Shown here piece after piece: positions 1-5,075 of a stretch of DNA of 5,499 nucleotides; position 1 is the first letter of the stretch, and each line of letters opens with the position of its first letter. The translations under genes and the position numbers were made by a program. This DNA comes from Alphaproteobacteria bacterium. GTDB lineage: Bacteria > Pseudomonadota > Alphaproteobacteria > Rhizobiales > Hyphomicrobiaceae. Where the stretch lies: the NCBI GenBank assembly GCA_005888525.1, contig VBAB01000354.1, forward strand, positions 1 to 5,499, given 5' to 3'. The notes beneath the pieces were generated by a model. That model was not told the origin of the DNA. It saw only the letters and a list, made by a program, of their open reading frames with translations, and did not search any database.

Positions 1-702
1 CACGCGCTGTGGAAAATCGATGCGTGCGGCGCTTGTGCAATGCAGCAAATCAGCGCCTTCGGGATCCAGCCCGCACATTCGCCATTCTCCCGCGGGCTGG
101 CCGGCGAGCTTCGTTGCATAAAGAGCGAGCGCATGGGCGTGGTCGCTGTTCATGTGGGCAACGATGTCGGGCTCCGCGTCGACCAGAGCTTGCGCATCGG
201 CGATGCCGGTCAAGAGCCGGGCAGGCTGCAGGTCGACGATCCGGCCGAAGCCGCCGATGTAGTGACCGCGGGCGATCTCCAGCTCGTACATGGAGAAATC
301 GCTGAATTGGGCATAACCCTCGGCGCCCGGATGGCGCGCCAGGAAGCGGCGCAGCGCGGTTGGGCTGCTGCTGGGCCGCGCCACCCCGGTCAGGGTCAAT
401 CTGCCCCCCGTGAGCGGGTCGCCTAGTCCCCCCGTGTCGTCGATCAACACGCTGGCACGCGAATCCTTCTCGAGATTGCGGGTGTGCAGCGCCAGGCGCG
501 AAATCAGGAATGTGGGCGCACCGCCGGGCTCGGTTGCGAGAAGGATGAGAGAGGCGTATGGATGCCCAGTCGCGGGGTCGAGCGTGGCCAGCGCGCCCTT
601 GAGCGCAGTGCGCATGAGGCGGCGCGAAGCGGCGGCAGGATCGCCGGATGCAGGTTCGCCAGACTGGGCCGCTCGTGCGGCAGGGGATTGGTCGGCTGGC
701 AT
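1..702 (-). CDS. HugZ-family FMN/haem-binding protein (pyridoxamine 5'-phosphate oxidase-like fold plus DUF2470), C-terminus cut by window edge
   Basis: Reading the minus strand from ATG at 702 gives 234 codons without a stop, running off the window start. After a roughly 30-residue Ala/Pro-rich N-terminus comes a split-barrel flavin-binding domain (about residues 31-160). Its recognisable stretches are ATLDPATGHPYASL, then SRLALHTRNLEKD followed by RASVLIDD, and GGRLTLTG. Around residues 133-157 it reads GYAQFSDFSMYELEIARGHY then IGGFGR. A C-terminal DUF2470-like part has DIVAHMNSDHAHAL with clustered histidines, then GLDPEGADL. This pattern is typical of HugZ-type proteins, some of which bind haem and degrade it or help iron release; others are uncharacterised FMN proteins. 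I estimate only about 20-30 residues are missing. The start is supported by a GGGGGA stretch a few bases upstream and by the family's usual N-terminus; a Met near residue 30 is an unlikely alternative. The gene is divergent from chvI. Haem degradation is inferred from the family. Confidence 0.85.
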   Translation of the reverse strand, partial: MPADQSPAARAAQSGEPASGDPAAASRRLMRTALKGALATLDPATGHPYASLILLATEPGGAPTFLISRLALHTRNLEKDSRASVLIDDTGGLGDPLTGGRLTLTGVARPSSSPTALRRFLARHPGAEGYAQFSDFSMYELEIARGHYIGGFGRIVDLQPARLLTGIADAQALVDAEPDIVAHMNSDHAHALALYATKLAGQPAGEWRMCGLDPEGADLLHCTSAARIDFPQRV

Positions 703-728
703 AGGAAATCCCCCGCTATCATGGTTCT

Positions 729-758
729 ATTGTAGAGTTGGGGCGTTCGGATCGACAA
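729..758 (-). promoter_or_regulatory. Candidate sigma70-type promoter for the HugZ-like gene
   Basis: On the minus strand, TTGTCG (753-758) and TACAAT (729-734) are separated by 18 bases. These match the housekeeping hexamers TTGACA and TATAAT at 4/6 and 5/6 positions. Transcription would begin near 722, leaving a leader of about 20 nt before the ATG at 702 that includes the GGGGGA ribosome-binding stretch. This is a by-eye prediction without experimental support. No equally convincing promoter for chvI is visible on the plus strand in the same 146-bp region. Confidence 0.4.
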
Positions 759-848
759 TACGCCCGAAGCCGGCGTAATTGCCACAATTTGCGCACGGCG
801 GAGCCATAAAGCGACTGCTACACGGGTAGGGTCCAGGGTGCCAAGATC

Positions 849-1556
849 ATGAAAGAGAAAAGTACGATCGCTCTCGTCGACGACGAGCGAAATATCCTCA
901 CCTCCCTGGGCATGGCTCTGGAGGCGGAAGGCTACAAGGTGCGCACCTATAGCGACGGGGCCGCCGCACTGGAGGCGCTGAGCGAGGAGCCCGTCGACCT
1001 GGCGATCCTCGACATCAAGATGCCGCGCATGGACGGCATGGAGCTGCTGCGCCGCTTGCGGCAGCAGACCGACATGCCGGTGATCTTCCTCACCTCCAAG
1101 GACGAGGAGATCGACGAGCTGTTCGGCCTCAAGATGGGCGCCGACGACTACATCGCCAAGCCGTTCTCGCAGCGCCTCGTGGTGGAGCGCGTCAAGGCGG
1201 TGCTGCGGCGCTTCTCGCCGAAGGATCCCACCAACGCTGCCGCCGAGGCGGCGCGCGTCCTGGAGCGAGGCAAGCTGCGGCTCGATCCGGAGCGTCACAC
1301 CTGCCACTGGGACAACCATCCTGTCATGCTGACGGTGACCGAGTTCCTGATCCTGCAGGCGCTGGCGACTCGCCCGGGCGTGGTCAAGACGCGCGACGCG
1401 CTGATGGACGCCGCCTATGACGACCAGGTCTACGTCGACGACCGCACCATCGACAGCCACATCAAGCGCTTGCGCAAGAAGTTCAAGCAGGCCGACGACA
1501 ACTTCGACGTGATCGAGACGCTGTACGGTGTCGGCTATCGCTTCAAGGAGGCGTAA
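849..1556 (+). CDS. chvI: ChvI-type (BvrR-like) response regulator, OmpR/PhoB family
   Basis: This cytoplasmic DNA-binding regulator of 235 residues is the usual family length. The receiver domain (about 1-120) has the acidic pocket D11/D12 in ALVDDERNIL, phosphoacceptor D55 in LAILDIKMPRMDG, T82/S83 in VIFLTSKDEE, and K104 in ADDYIAKPF. The C-terminal winged helix (about 135-233) contains LTVTEFLILQALATRPGVVK, a recognition-helix region in VDDRTIDSHIKRLRKKFK, and the ending ETLYGVGYRF. These strings agree closely with rhizobial ChvI and Brucella BvrR, which control envelope, acid response, exopolysaccharide and host-association genes. The ATG at 849 follows a modest purine-rich AGGGTG about nine bases upstream. 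It is the first gene of the plus-strand cluster and ends 15 bp before the partner kinase chvG. Target genes in this organism are not visible here. Confidence 0.97.
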   Translation: MKEKSTIALVDDERNILTSLGMALEAEGYKVRTYSDGAAALEALSEEPVDLAILDIKMPRMDGMELLRRLRQQTDMPVIFLTSKDEEIDELFGLKMGADDYIAKPFSQRLVVERVKAVLRRFSPKDPTNAAAEAARVLERGKLRLDPERHTCHWDNHPVMLTVTEFLILQALATRPGVVKTRDALMDAAYDDQVYVDDRTIDSHIKRLRKKFKQADDNFDVIETLYGVGYRFKEA

Positions 1557-1571
1557 GCCTCGGGAGAAGGA

Positions 1572-3530
1572 ATGGCGGTCCAGACGGATGGCTCGCGCTT
1601 TGGCGCCAGCGCGAGGGAGACACTGAAACGCGGCGTGTCGTCGCTCGGCGCCTTTGGTCGCGCCGTGCGCGATTCGGCTCACGATCTTGCCGTCCCCGTC
1701 AACGGCTCGTTTGCCGGTCTGCGCGCCCTATCGCGCCGGCTGCGCCTTTACGACCTGCTCACCTTCGGGCCGCTGCTTCGTTTTCTTACGCGCACCCTGC
1801 AGCGCCGCATCATTCTCGCCAACACGATCGGCCTCGCCATCCTGCTCGGCGGCATCTTCTATCTGAGCCAGTACCATGCCTGGCTGATCGATGCGAAACG
1901 CGACAGCCTGCGCGCTCAGGGCGAGATCATCGCCGCCGCCATAGCCGCCAACGCATCCGTGGAAACCGGTCGCATCGTGCTCGATCCCGATCGGTTGCCG
2001 GACATCGACGGCGCCAAGAGCCCCTTCCGCGACGACGGGTTCGCGGCGCTCCAGCTGTCGATCGCGCCCGAGCGCGTAACGCCGATATTGCGCAAGCTGG
2101 TGCCGGCCACGGATACGCGGGCGCGTGTCTATGCCCACGACGGCACTCTGATCGCCGACACGGCTCAGCTCCTCTCGCGCGGACAGGTGGCGCGTTCCGA
2201 GCCCGCAGCCGGCGATCGCGTCAAGGTCAAAAGCAACTGGACCAAGTTCCTGGCGTGGCTGATGCGGGGCGATTTGCCGGTCTATCGCGAGATCGGCGCG
2301 GCCAACGGCACCGTCTACCCCGAGGTGCGGATGGCCTTGAGCGGCTCTACCACGCCCATGCTGCTCGTCAACGAGAAGGGCGAGCAGATCGTGTCCCTGG
2401 CGGTGCCGATCCAATACCGCAAGGCGGTGCAGGGCGTGCTGCTGCTGTCGACGCGGCCCGGCGAGATCGACGAGGTGCTGTCGGAGGAGCGCAACGTCAT
2501 CATCGCGCTGGCGCTCACGGCCTTCGCGGCGACGCTGCTCGCGTCGTTTCTGCTTGCCCGCACCATTGCCGGTCCCATGCGCCGGCTTTCGGAGGTGGCC
2601 GAGAACGTCAGCCGCAACATCAAAGCCCGCGACGAGCTGCCCGAGCTCGCCCATCGCGCCGACGAAGTGGGCCAGATGGCCGCGGCATTCCGTGAGATGA
2701 CGGCGTCGCTCTATCGGCGCATCGAGGCGAGCGAGCATTTTGCCCAGGATGTCGCCCACGAGCTGAAGAACCCGCTCACCGCTGCCCGCTCGACCGCCGA
2801 GGCACTGGCCTATGCCAAGAGCACCGAGCAGCAGCAAGAGCTGGTGCGGCAGATCCAGGGAGAATTGAAGCGGCTGAACAAGCTCATCACCGATGTCTCC
2901 AATGCTTCCCGCCTCGACGCGGAACTGGCGTTGCAGGAGACCGAGCCGGTCGATATGCGCGAGATCCTGCACGGCGTCTCGGACGTGTTCCGCGACAACC
3001 TGGGCGGCGGCACGCGTCGTATCGTGCTCGAGATCGCGGAGCAGTCGCAGTATCCCGCGGCCTACGTCGTGCGAGGTCACGAAGCGCGTCTTGGACGCGT
3101 CGTCACCAATCTTCTCGACAACGCCATCTCCTTCTCGCCCGAGAACGGCGTCGTCATGGTGCGTGCACGGCGCGTTGGGCCGGAGATCGAGATCGTCGTC
3201 GAGGACGATGGGCCGGGCATTCCGGCCGACAAGCTCGAGGACATCTTCAAGCGCTTCTATTCCGATCGGCCGCAGACCGACAGCACGGTCGGCAAGAATT
3301 CCGGGCTGGGCTTGAGCATCTCGCGCGAGATCGTGAACGCGTACGGCGGTCGCATCTGGGCGAGCAACCGCATGTACCGGCCCAACGGCGCGGCAGCCTG
3401 GCAGGACGATCAGGCTGAGCTGAGGAACCGGCGAATGCCGGGTGTCGCCGGCGCCTGCTTCACCGTACGGCTGCCGGCGGCCGATGCCGCACCATCTAAG
3501 GGAGCCCCTCTGCTTGCCCGACGCCACTGA
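1572..3530 (+). CDS. chvG: ChvG/ExoS/BvrS-type membrane sensor histidine kinase
   Basis: This 652-residue inner-membrane kinase is the partner of the adjacent ChvI. It has a cytoplasmic basic N-terminus of about 78 residues, a first membrane helix at about 79-99 (IILANTIGLAILLGGIFYL) and a periplasmic sensor region of about 210 residues. That region ends in the ChvG-like stretch NEKGEQIVSLAVPIQYR and VLLLSTRPGEIDE. A second helix spans about 309-329, with HAMP at about 330-385. The DHp domain has the phosphorylated H396 in FAQDVAHELKNPLTAARST. The ATPase domain has the N box NLLDNAISFSPENG (N513, N517), the G1 box EDDGPGIP (544-551) and the G2 box GLGLSIS (578-584). All catalytic boxes are intact. 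GGGAG and GAAGGA directly before the ATG at 1572 support the start, and no other ATG occurs in the N-terminal region. Slightly longer than typical ChvG, it has a long N-terminus and about 15 extra residues near the C-terminus (around 603-625). In rhizobia the periplasmic protein ExoR restrains this kinase; whether that holds here is unknown. Its 3' end overlaps hprK. Confidence 0.96.
   Translation: MAVQTDGSRFGASARETLKRGVSSLGAFGRAVRDSAHDLAVPVNGSFAGLRALSRRLRLYDLLTFGPLLRFLTRTLQRRIILANTIGLAILLGGIFYLSQYHAWLIDAKRDSLRAQGEIIAAAIAANASVETGRIVLDPDRLPDIDGAKSPFRDDGFAALQLSIAPERVTPILRKLVPATDTRARVYAHDGTLIADTAQLLSRGQVARSEPAAGDRVKVKSNWTKFLAWLMRGDLPVYREIGAANGTVYPEVRMALSGSTTPMLLVNEKGEQIVSLAVPIQYRKAVQGVLLLSTRPGEIDEVLSEERNVIIALALTAFAATLLASFLLARTIAGPMRRLSEVAENVSRNIKARDELPELAHRADEVGQMAAAFREMTASLYRRIEASEHFAQDVAHELKNPLTAARSTAEALAYAKSTEQQQELVRQIQGELKRLNKLITDVSNASRLDAELALQETEPVDMREILHGVSDVFRDNLGGGTRRIVLEIAEQSQYPAAYVVRGHEARLGRVVTNLLDNAISFSPENGVVMVRARRVGPEIEIVVEDDGPGIPADKLEDIFKRFYSDRPQTDSTVGKNSGLGLSISREIVNAYGGRIWASNRMYRPNGAAAWQDDQAELRNRRMPGVAGACFTVRLPAADAAPSKGAPLLARRH
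3498..3504 (+). promoter_or_regulatory. Ribosome-binding site that favours the TTG start of hprK
   Basis: AAGGGAG lies inside the 3' end of chvG and ends nine bases before TTG at 3514. The competing in-frame ATG at 3484 has only a weak GGCGG upstream. Conserved HPr-kinase sequence also begins only a few residues after the TTG. Both the Shine-Dalgarno position and the family N-terminus therefore point to TTG. Confidence 0.55.
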
Positions 3531-3978
3531 GCTGGTTCACGGCACTTGCGTGGCGCTCGGACGCACGGCGGCCCTGCTACGCGGGCCCTCGGGGTCCGGC
3601 AAGTCCGACCTCGCGTTGCGCTTTCTGTTCCTGGCACGACGCGGACCGGCCGCCCTGGAGGCGCCGATCCTGGTCGCCGACGATCAGGTGTGTCTCGTTC
3701 GCAACGATGGGCGCATCCTGGCCAAGTCGCCCGACACGATCCGCGGCAAGATGGAGGTGCGCGGCGTCGGCATCGTCGAGGTCAAGTCCTTGATGGAGGC
3801 CGAGCTGGCGCTGGTTGTGGACCTGATGCCAGGCACCGAAAAAATCGAGCGATTGCCCGAGGGCAACGCCAAGGCGCGACTGCTGGGCATCGAGCTGCCC
3901 CTGGTTGGGTTGTTCCCGTGGGAAGCTTCGGCTCCCATCAAGTTGGCAATTGCACTGGCGCGCGCGAAACACAGCTGA
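3514..3978 (+). CDS. hprK: Short alphaproteobacterial HPr kinase/phosphorylase (C-terminal catalytic domain only)
   Basis: The protein is 154 residues from TTG at 3514, or 164 from ATG at 3484. It phosphorylates, and may dephosphorylate, the regulatory serine of HPr in the cytoplasm. It lacks the N-terminal domain of the roughly 310-residue Firmicutes enzyme, as is normal in alphaproteobacteria. Visible catalytic features, numbered from the TTG, are the VHG histidine H9, Walker A GPSGSGKSD (24-32), the acidic pair D56/D57 in LVADDQV, and the HprK signature MEVRGVGIVEV (80-90). The C-terminal part (LMPGTEKIERLPEG, then GIELPLVGLFPWE) also fits the family. The TTG start overlaps chvG by 17 bp, suggesting translational coupling with the sensor kinase. 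Its likely substrate, HPr, is encoded two genes downstream. Family assignment is firm; the exact start is less certain. Confidence 0.93.
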   Translation: MPDATELVHGTCVALGRTAALLRGPSGSGKSDLALRFLFLARRGPAALEAPILVADDQVCLVRNDGRILAKSPDTIRGKMEVRGVGIVEVKSLMEAELALVVDLMPGTEKIERLPEGNAKARLLGIELPLVGLFPWEASAPIKLAIALARAKHS

Positions 3979-4082
3979 TCCTTTACGGATAACCGCCTCT
4001 TTCCGCTTGCCTCGCAAGGGCCGGCTCAATCATCATGCGCCGCCTCGGGCAGGGTCCGCTGCAAGAGGCGATGCCGCGACTG

Positions 4083-4104
4083 CGGGCCCTCGCCCGAACA
4101 AGGG
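4083..4104 (+). promoter_or_regulatory. Small hairpin next to a Shine-Dalgarno-like AAGGGA in the EIIA leader
   Basis: CGGGC (4083-4087) and GCCCG (4092-4096) can form a 5-bp GC stem with loop CCTC, immediately before AAGGGA (4100-4105). It lies within the 140-bp gap between hprK and the EIIA gene. The overlapping arms CCGC (4074-4077) and GCGG (4082-4085) offer a competing stem. There is no T-run, so it does not look like an intrinsic terminator. In GC-rich DNA such short stems arise readily by chance, so any role in translation is speculative. Confidence 0.2.
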
Positions 4105-4118
4105 ATGTGCATCACACG

Positions 4119-4523
4119 ATGATTGGCGTCGTCATTGTCGCCCATGGAGGCTTGGCCGCAGAATTCCGGGCCGCCCTCGAGCACGTGGTCGGCCCGCAGG
4201 AGCAGCTCGAAGCGCTGTCCATCGGACCGGAGGACGACGTCGAGGCGCGGCGTATGGAGCTGATCGAGACCGTGCGCCGGGTCGACGCGGGCGGCGGCGT
4301 TATCGTGCTCACGGACATGTTCGGCGGCACGCCGTCCAATCTGGCGATATCGGTGATGGCGGAGACCGGCGCGGAGGTGTTGGCCGGAATCAATTTACCC
4401 ATGCTGATCAAGCTGGCGAGCGTGCGCGGCGAGGCCACGCTGGCGGCGGCGGTCAATGCCGCCAAGGAGGCCGGCCGCAAGTACATCAGTGTTGCCAGCC
4501 AGGTCCTTTCTGGGGAACCCTGA
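4119..4523 (+). CDS. manX: Mannose-family PTS EIIA component (regulatory, incomplete PTS)
   Basis: The 134-residue cytoplasmic protein matches the EIIA-Man fold in full length. The N-terminus MIGVVIVAHGGLAAEF places the phosphorylated histidine at H9. The second conserved loop, VIVLTDMFGGTPSN, has D66 beside the active site. The remainder (GINLPMLIKLASVRGEATL, then AAKEAGRKYI) fits the family. In alphaproteobacteria this gene usually sits with hprK and ptsH but without EIIB/C/D sugar permease genes, so the protein takes phosphate from HPr for regulation and not for transport. None of those permease genes occurs here either. I chose ATG at 4119 because the family begins exactly there; the frame stays open upstream to ATG at 4035 and a GTG at 4107, but that extension has no family-like sequence. 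It lies 140 bp after hprK and 38 bp before ptsH. The literature also uses the name ptsM. Confidence 0.93.
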   Translation: MIGVVIVAHGGLAAEFRAALEHVVGPQEQLEALSIGPEDDVEARRMELIETVRRVDAGGGVIVLTDMFGGTPSNLAISVMAETGAEVLAGINLPMLIKLASVRGEATLAAAVNAAKEAGRKYISVASQVLSGEP

Positions 4524-4548
4524 GCAGGCAAGGGCTTGGCGTCGTATC

Positions 4549-4553
4549 GAAGG
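4549..4553 (+). promoter_or_regulatory. Ribosome-binding site supporting the GTG start of ptsH
   Basis: GAAGG ends eight bases before GTG at 4562, an ordinary spacing. No in-frame ATG lies between the end of the EIIA gene and the conserved HPr sequence, so this GTG is the best-supported initiator. Confidence 0.5.
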
Positions 4554-4561
4554 CCGCAGTC

Positions 4562-4846
4562 GTGCTGAAGGACAACAAGCCGAGCGCCGAGGTCACGATC
4601 TGCAACCGCAAGGGGCTGCACGCGCGCGCCTCGGCCAAGTTCGTGAAGTGCGCCGAGACGTTCGACGCCACCGTACGCGTGATACGCGACGGCCAGACCG
4701 TGGGTGGCACCTCGATCATGGGGCTGATGATGCTGGCGGCGGGCCAGGGCGCGGTGATCAAGCTGGAGGCGGAAGGGCCGGAGGGGCCGGAAGCGATCGA
4801 CGCCCTGGTCGCGCTCGTCGAGTCCGGGTTTGGCGAGGAGAACTGA
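4562..4846 (+). CDS. ptsH: HPr phosphocarrier protein (PTS-Ntr type)
   Basis: From GTG at 4562 the protein is 94 residues, about the usual HPr length. The active-site motif is NRKGLHARASAKFV, giving phospho-histidine H20. The serine phosphorylated by HprK is S51 in GGTSIMGLMMLAA, equivalent to Ser46 of classic HPr. The C-terminal helix is EAIDALVALVESGFGEE. By family knowledge, HPr receives phosphate on histidine from EI (PtsP, not in this window) and passes it to EIIA proteins such as its upstream neighbour, while HprK modifies the serine to modulate this flow. Both sites are intact, so the HprK-HPr pairing is coherent. The frame is open far upstream across the EIIA gene, but that is a GC-rich shadow without family similarity. 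A slightly longer N-terminus from another non-ATG codon cannot be excluded. No clear intrinsic terminator follows. Confidence 0.93.
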   Translation: MLKDNKPSAEVTICNRKGLHARASAKFVKCAETFDATVRVIRDGQTVGGTSIMGLMMLAAGQGAVIKLEAEGPEGPEAIDALVALVESGFGEEN

Positions 4847-4905
4847 GCTAGAAACTGGGCGACGGTGCACGTATTCTCGATTTATGCAATCTTTGGTTGT
4901 AGAGA

Positions 4906-4935
4906 AAAGACATAAGGACTTCTTTATATCTTTAT
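4906..4935 (+). promoter_or_regulatory. Operator-like imperfect palindrome plus an extra half-site upstream of ahcY
   Basis: An inverted repeat spans 4906-4933: 11 of 14 position pairs are complementary about a centre between 4919 and 4920. Its core is ATAAGGA (4912-4918) and TCTTTAT (4921-4927). TCTTTAT then recurs at 4929-4935, a direct repeat with an 8-bp period. The element lies in an AT-rich island within GC-rich DNA and abuts or overlaps the predicted -35 of ahcY. Position and symmetry suggest a dimeric regulator of the SAM cycle. From memory, similar ATAAAGA/TCTTTAT palindromes occur before methionine and SAM-cycle genes in alphaproteobacteria, where an ArsR-family regulator called SahR has been proposed. 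I could not verify that match. Confidence 0.55.
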
Positions 4936-4963
4936 TGCGCCTGATCTAGTGAGCGGCTATAGA
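4935..4963 (+). promoter_or_regulatory. Candidate sigma70-type promoter of ahcY
   Basis: TTGCGC (4935-4940) and TATAGA (4958-4963) are spaced by 17 bp, giving a plausible -35/-10 pair. The predicted transcription start is near 4968-4970, so the ahcY leader would be about 105 nt. The -35 lies at the edge of the palindromic element, so a bound regulator could block or assist polymerase. The hexamer matches are partial, so this is a moderate by-eye prediction. Confidence 0.4.
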
Positions 4964-4965
4964 GA

Positions 4966-5048
4966 CCTTCACCGCCTCCGCCGCTCGGCATTGAAGGGGG
5001 CCGCCGCATTGCCGCTTCCTCGCGCTGCAGCGCAACAGGAAGCTCCTG
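4966..5048 (+). promoter_or_regulatory. Structured 5' leader of ahcY with two hairpins and one competing stem
   Basis: CCTTCA (4966-4971) can pair with TGAAGG (4992-4997). GCTTCCT (5014-5020) can pair with AGGAAGC (5037-5043), enclosing the perfect 12-bp palindrome GCGCTGCAGCGC (5022-5033) as an inner stem. The 3' arm of that second hairpin can instead pair locally as CAGGA (5036-5040) with TCCTG (5044-5048), so the two folds exclude one another. The ribosome-binding site CGGAGA (5061-5066) lies just downstream. I could not match the region to the SAM-II or SAH riboswitch consensus as I remember them. The first hairpin's 5' arm sits at the predicted transcript start, so it may be only partly transcribed. 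Regulatory function is inferred. Confidence 0.3.
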
Positions 5049-5075
5049 ACAGCAACTCGCCGGAGATTTGTGCCC

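Noticed and set aside
504..1682. Minus-strand open frame of 392 codons covering chvI and the divergent region
   Set aside because: It is antisense to chvI and out of frame with the real HugZ-like gene; the encoded sequence has no family resemblance.
1728..3527. Very long open frame (599 codons) on the minus strand opposite chvG
   Set aside because: It is antisense to an intact histidine kinase with all catalytic motifs, its translation is low-complexity Arg/His/Gly/Asp-rich without recognisable domains, and such antisense openness is expected in GC-rich genes with strong third-position bias.
4006..4018. CTTGC/GCAAG hairpin after hprK as an intrinsic terminator
   Set aside because: The stem is only 5 bp with a 3-base loop and no following T-run, so termination is not supported.
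3905..4561. Upstream in-frame extension of ptsH across the EIIA gene
   Set aside because: The extension overlaps a convincing EIIA gene in another frame and reads as Arg/Gly-rich shadow sequence; only the part from about 4562 matches HPr.
4847..4905. Intrinsic terminator after ptsH
   Set aside because: No stable GC stem followed by a T-run is visible; repeated TGCA and GTGCAC words there do not form one.
4884..4949. 21-codon ORF starting at ATG 4884 that could be a leader peptide before ahcY
   Set aside because: No ribosome-binding site precedes it, it runs through the operator-like repeat, it lies upstream of the predicted ahcY promoter, and it has no Met or Cys run that would suggest attenuation.
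4847..5075. SAM-II or SAH riboswitch upstream of ahcY
   Set aside because: The conserved core sequences of those classes, as I remember them, are not present, and no clear pseudoknot could be drawn. A covariance-model search would be decisive.
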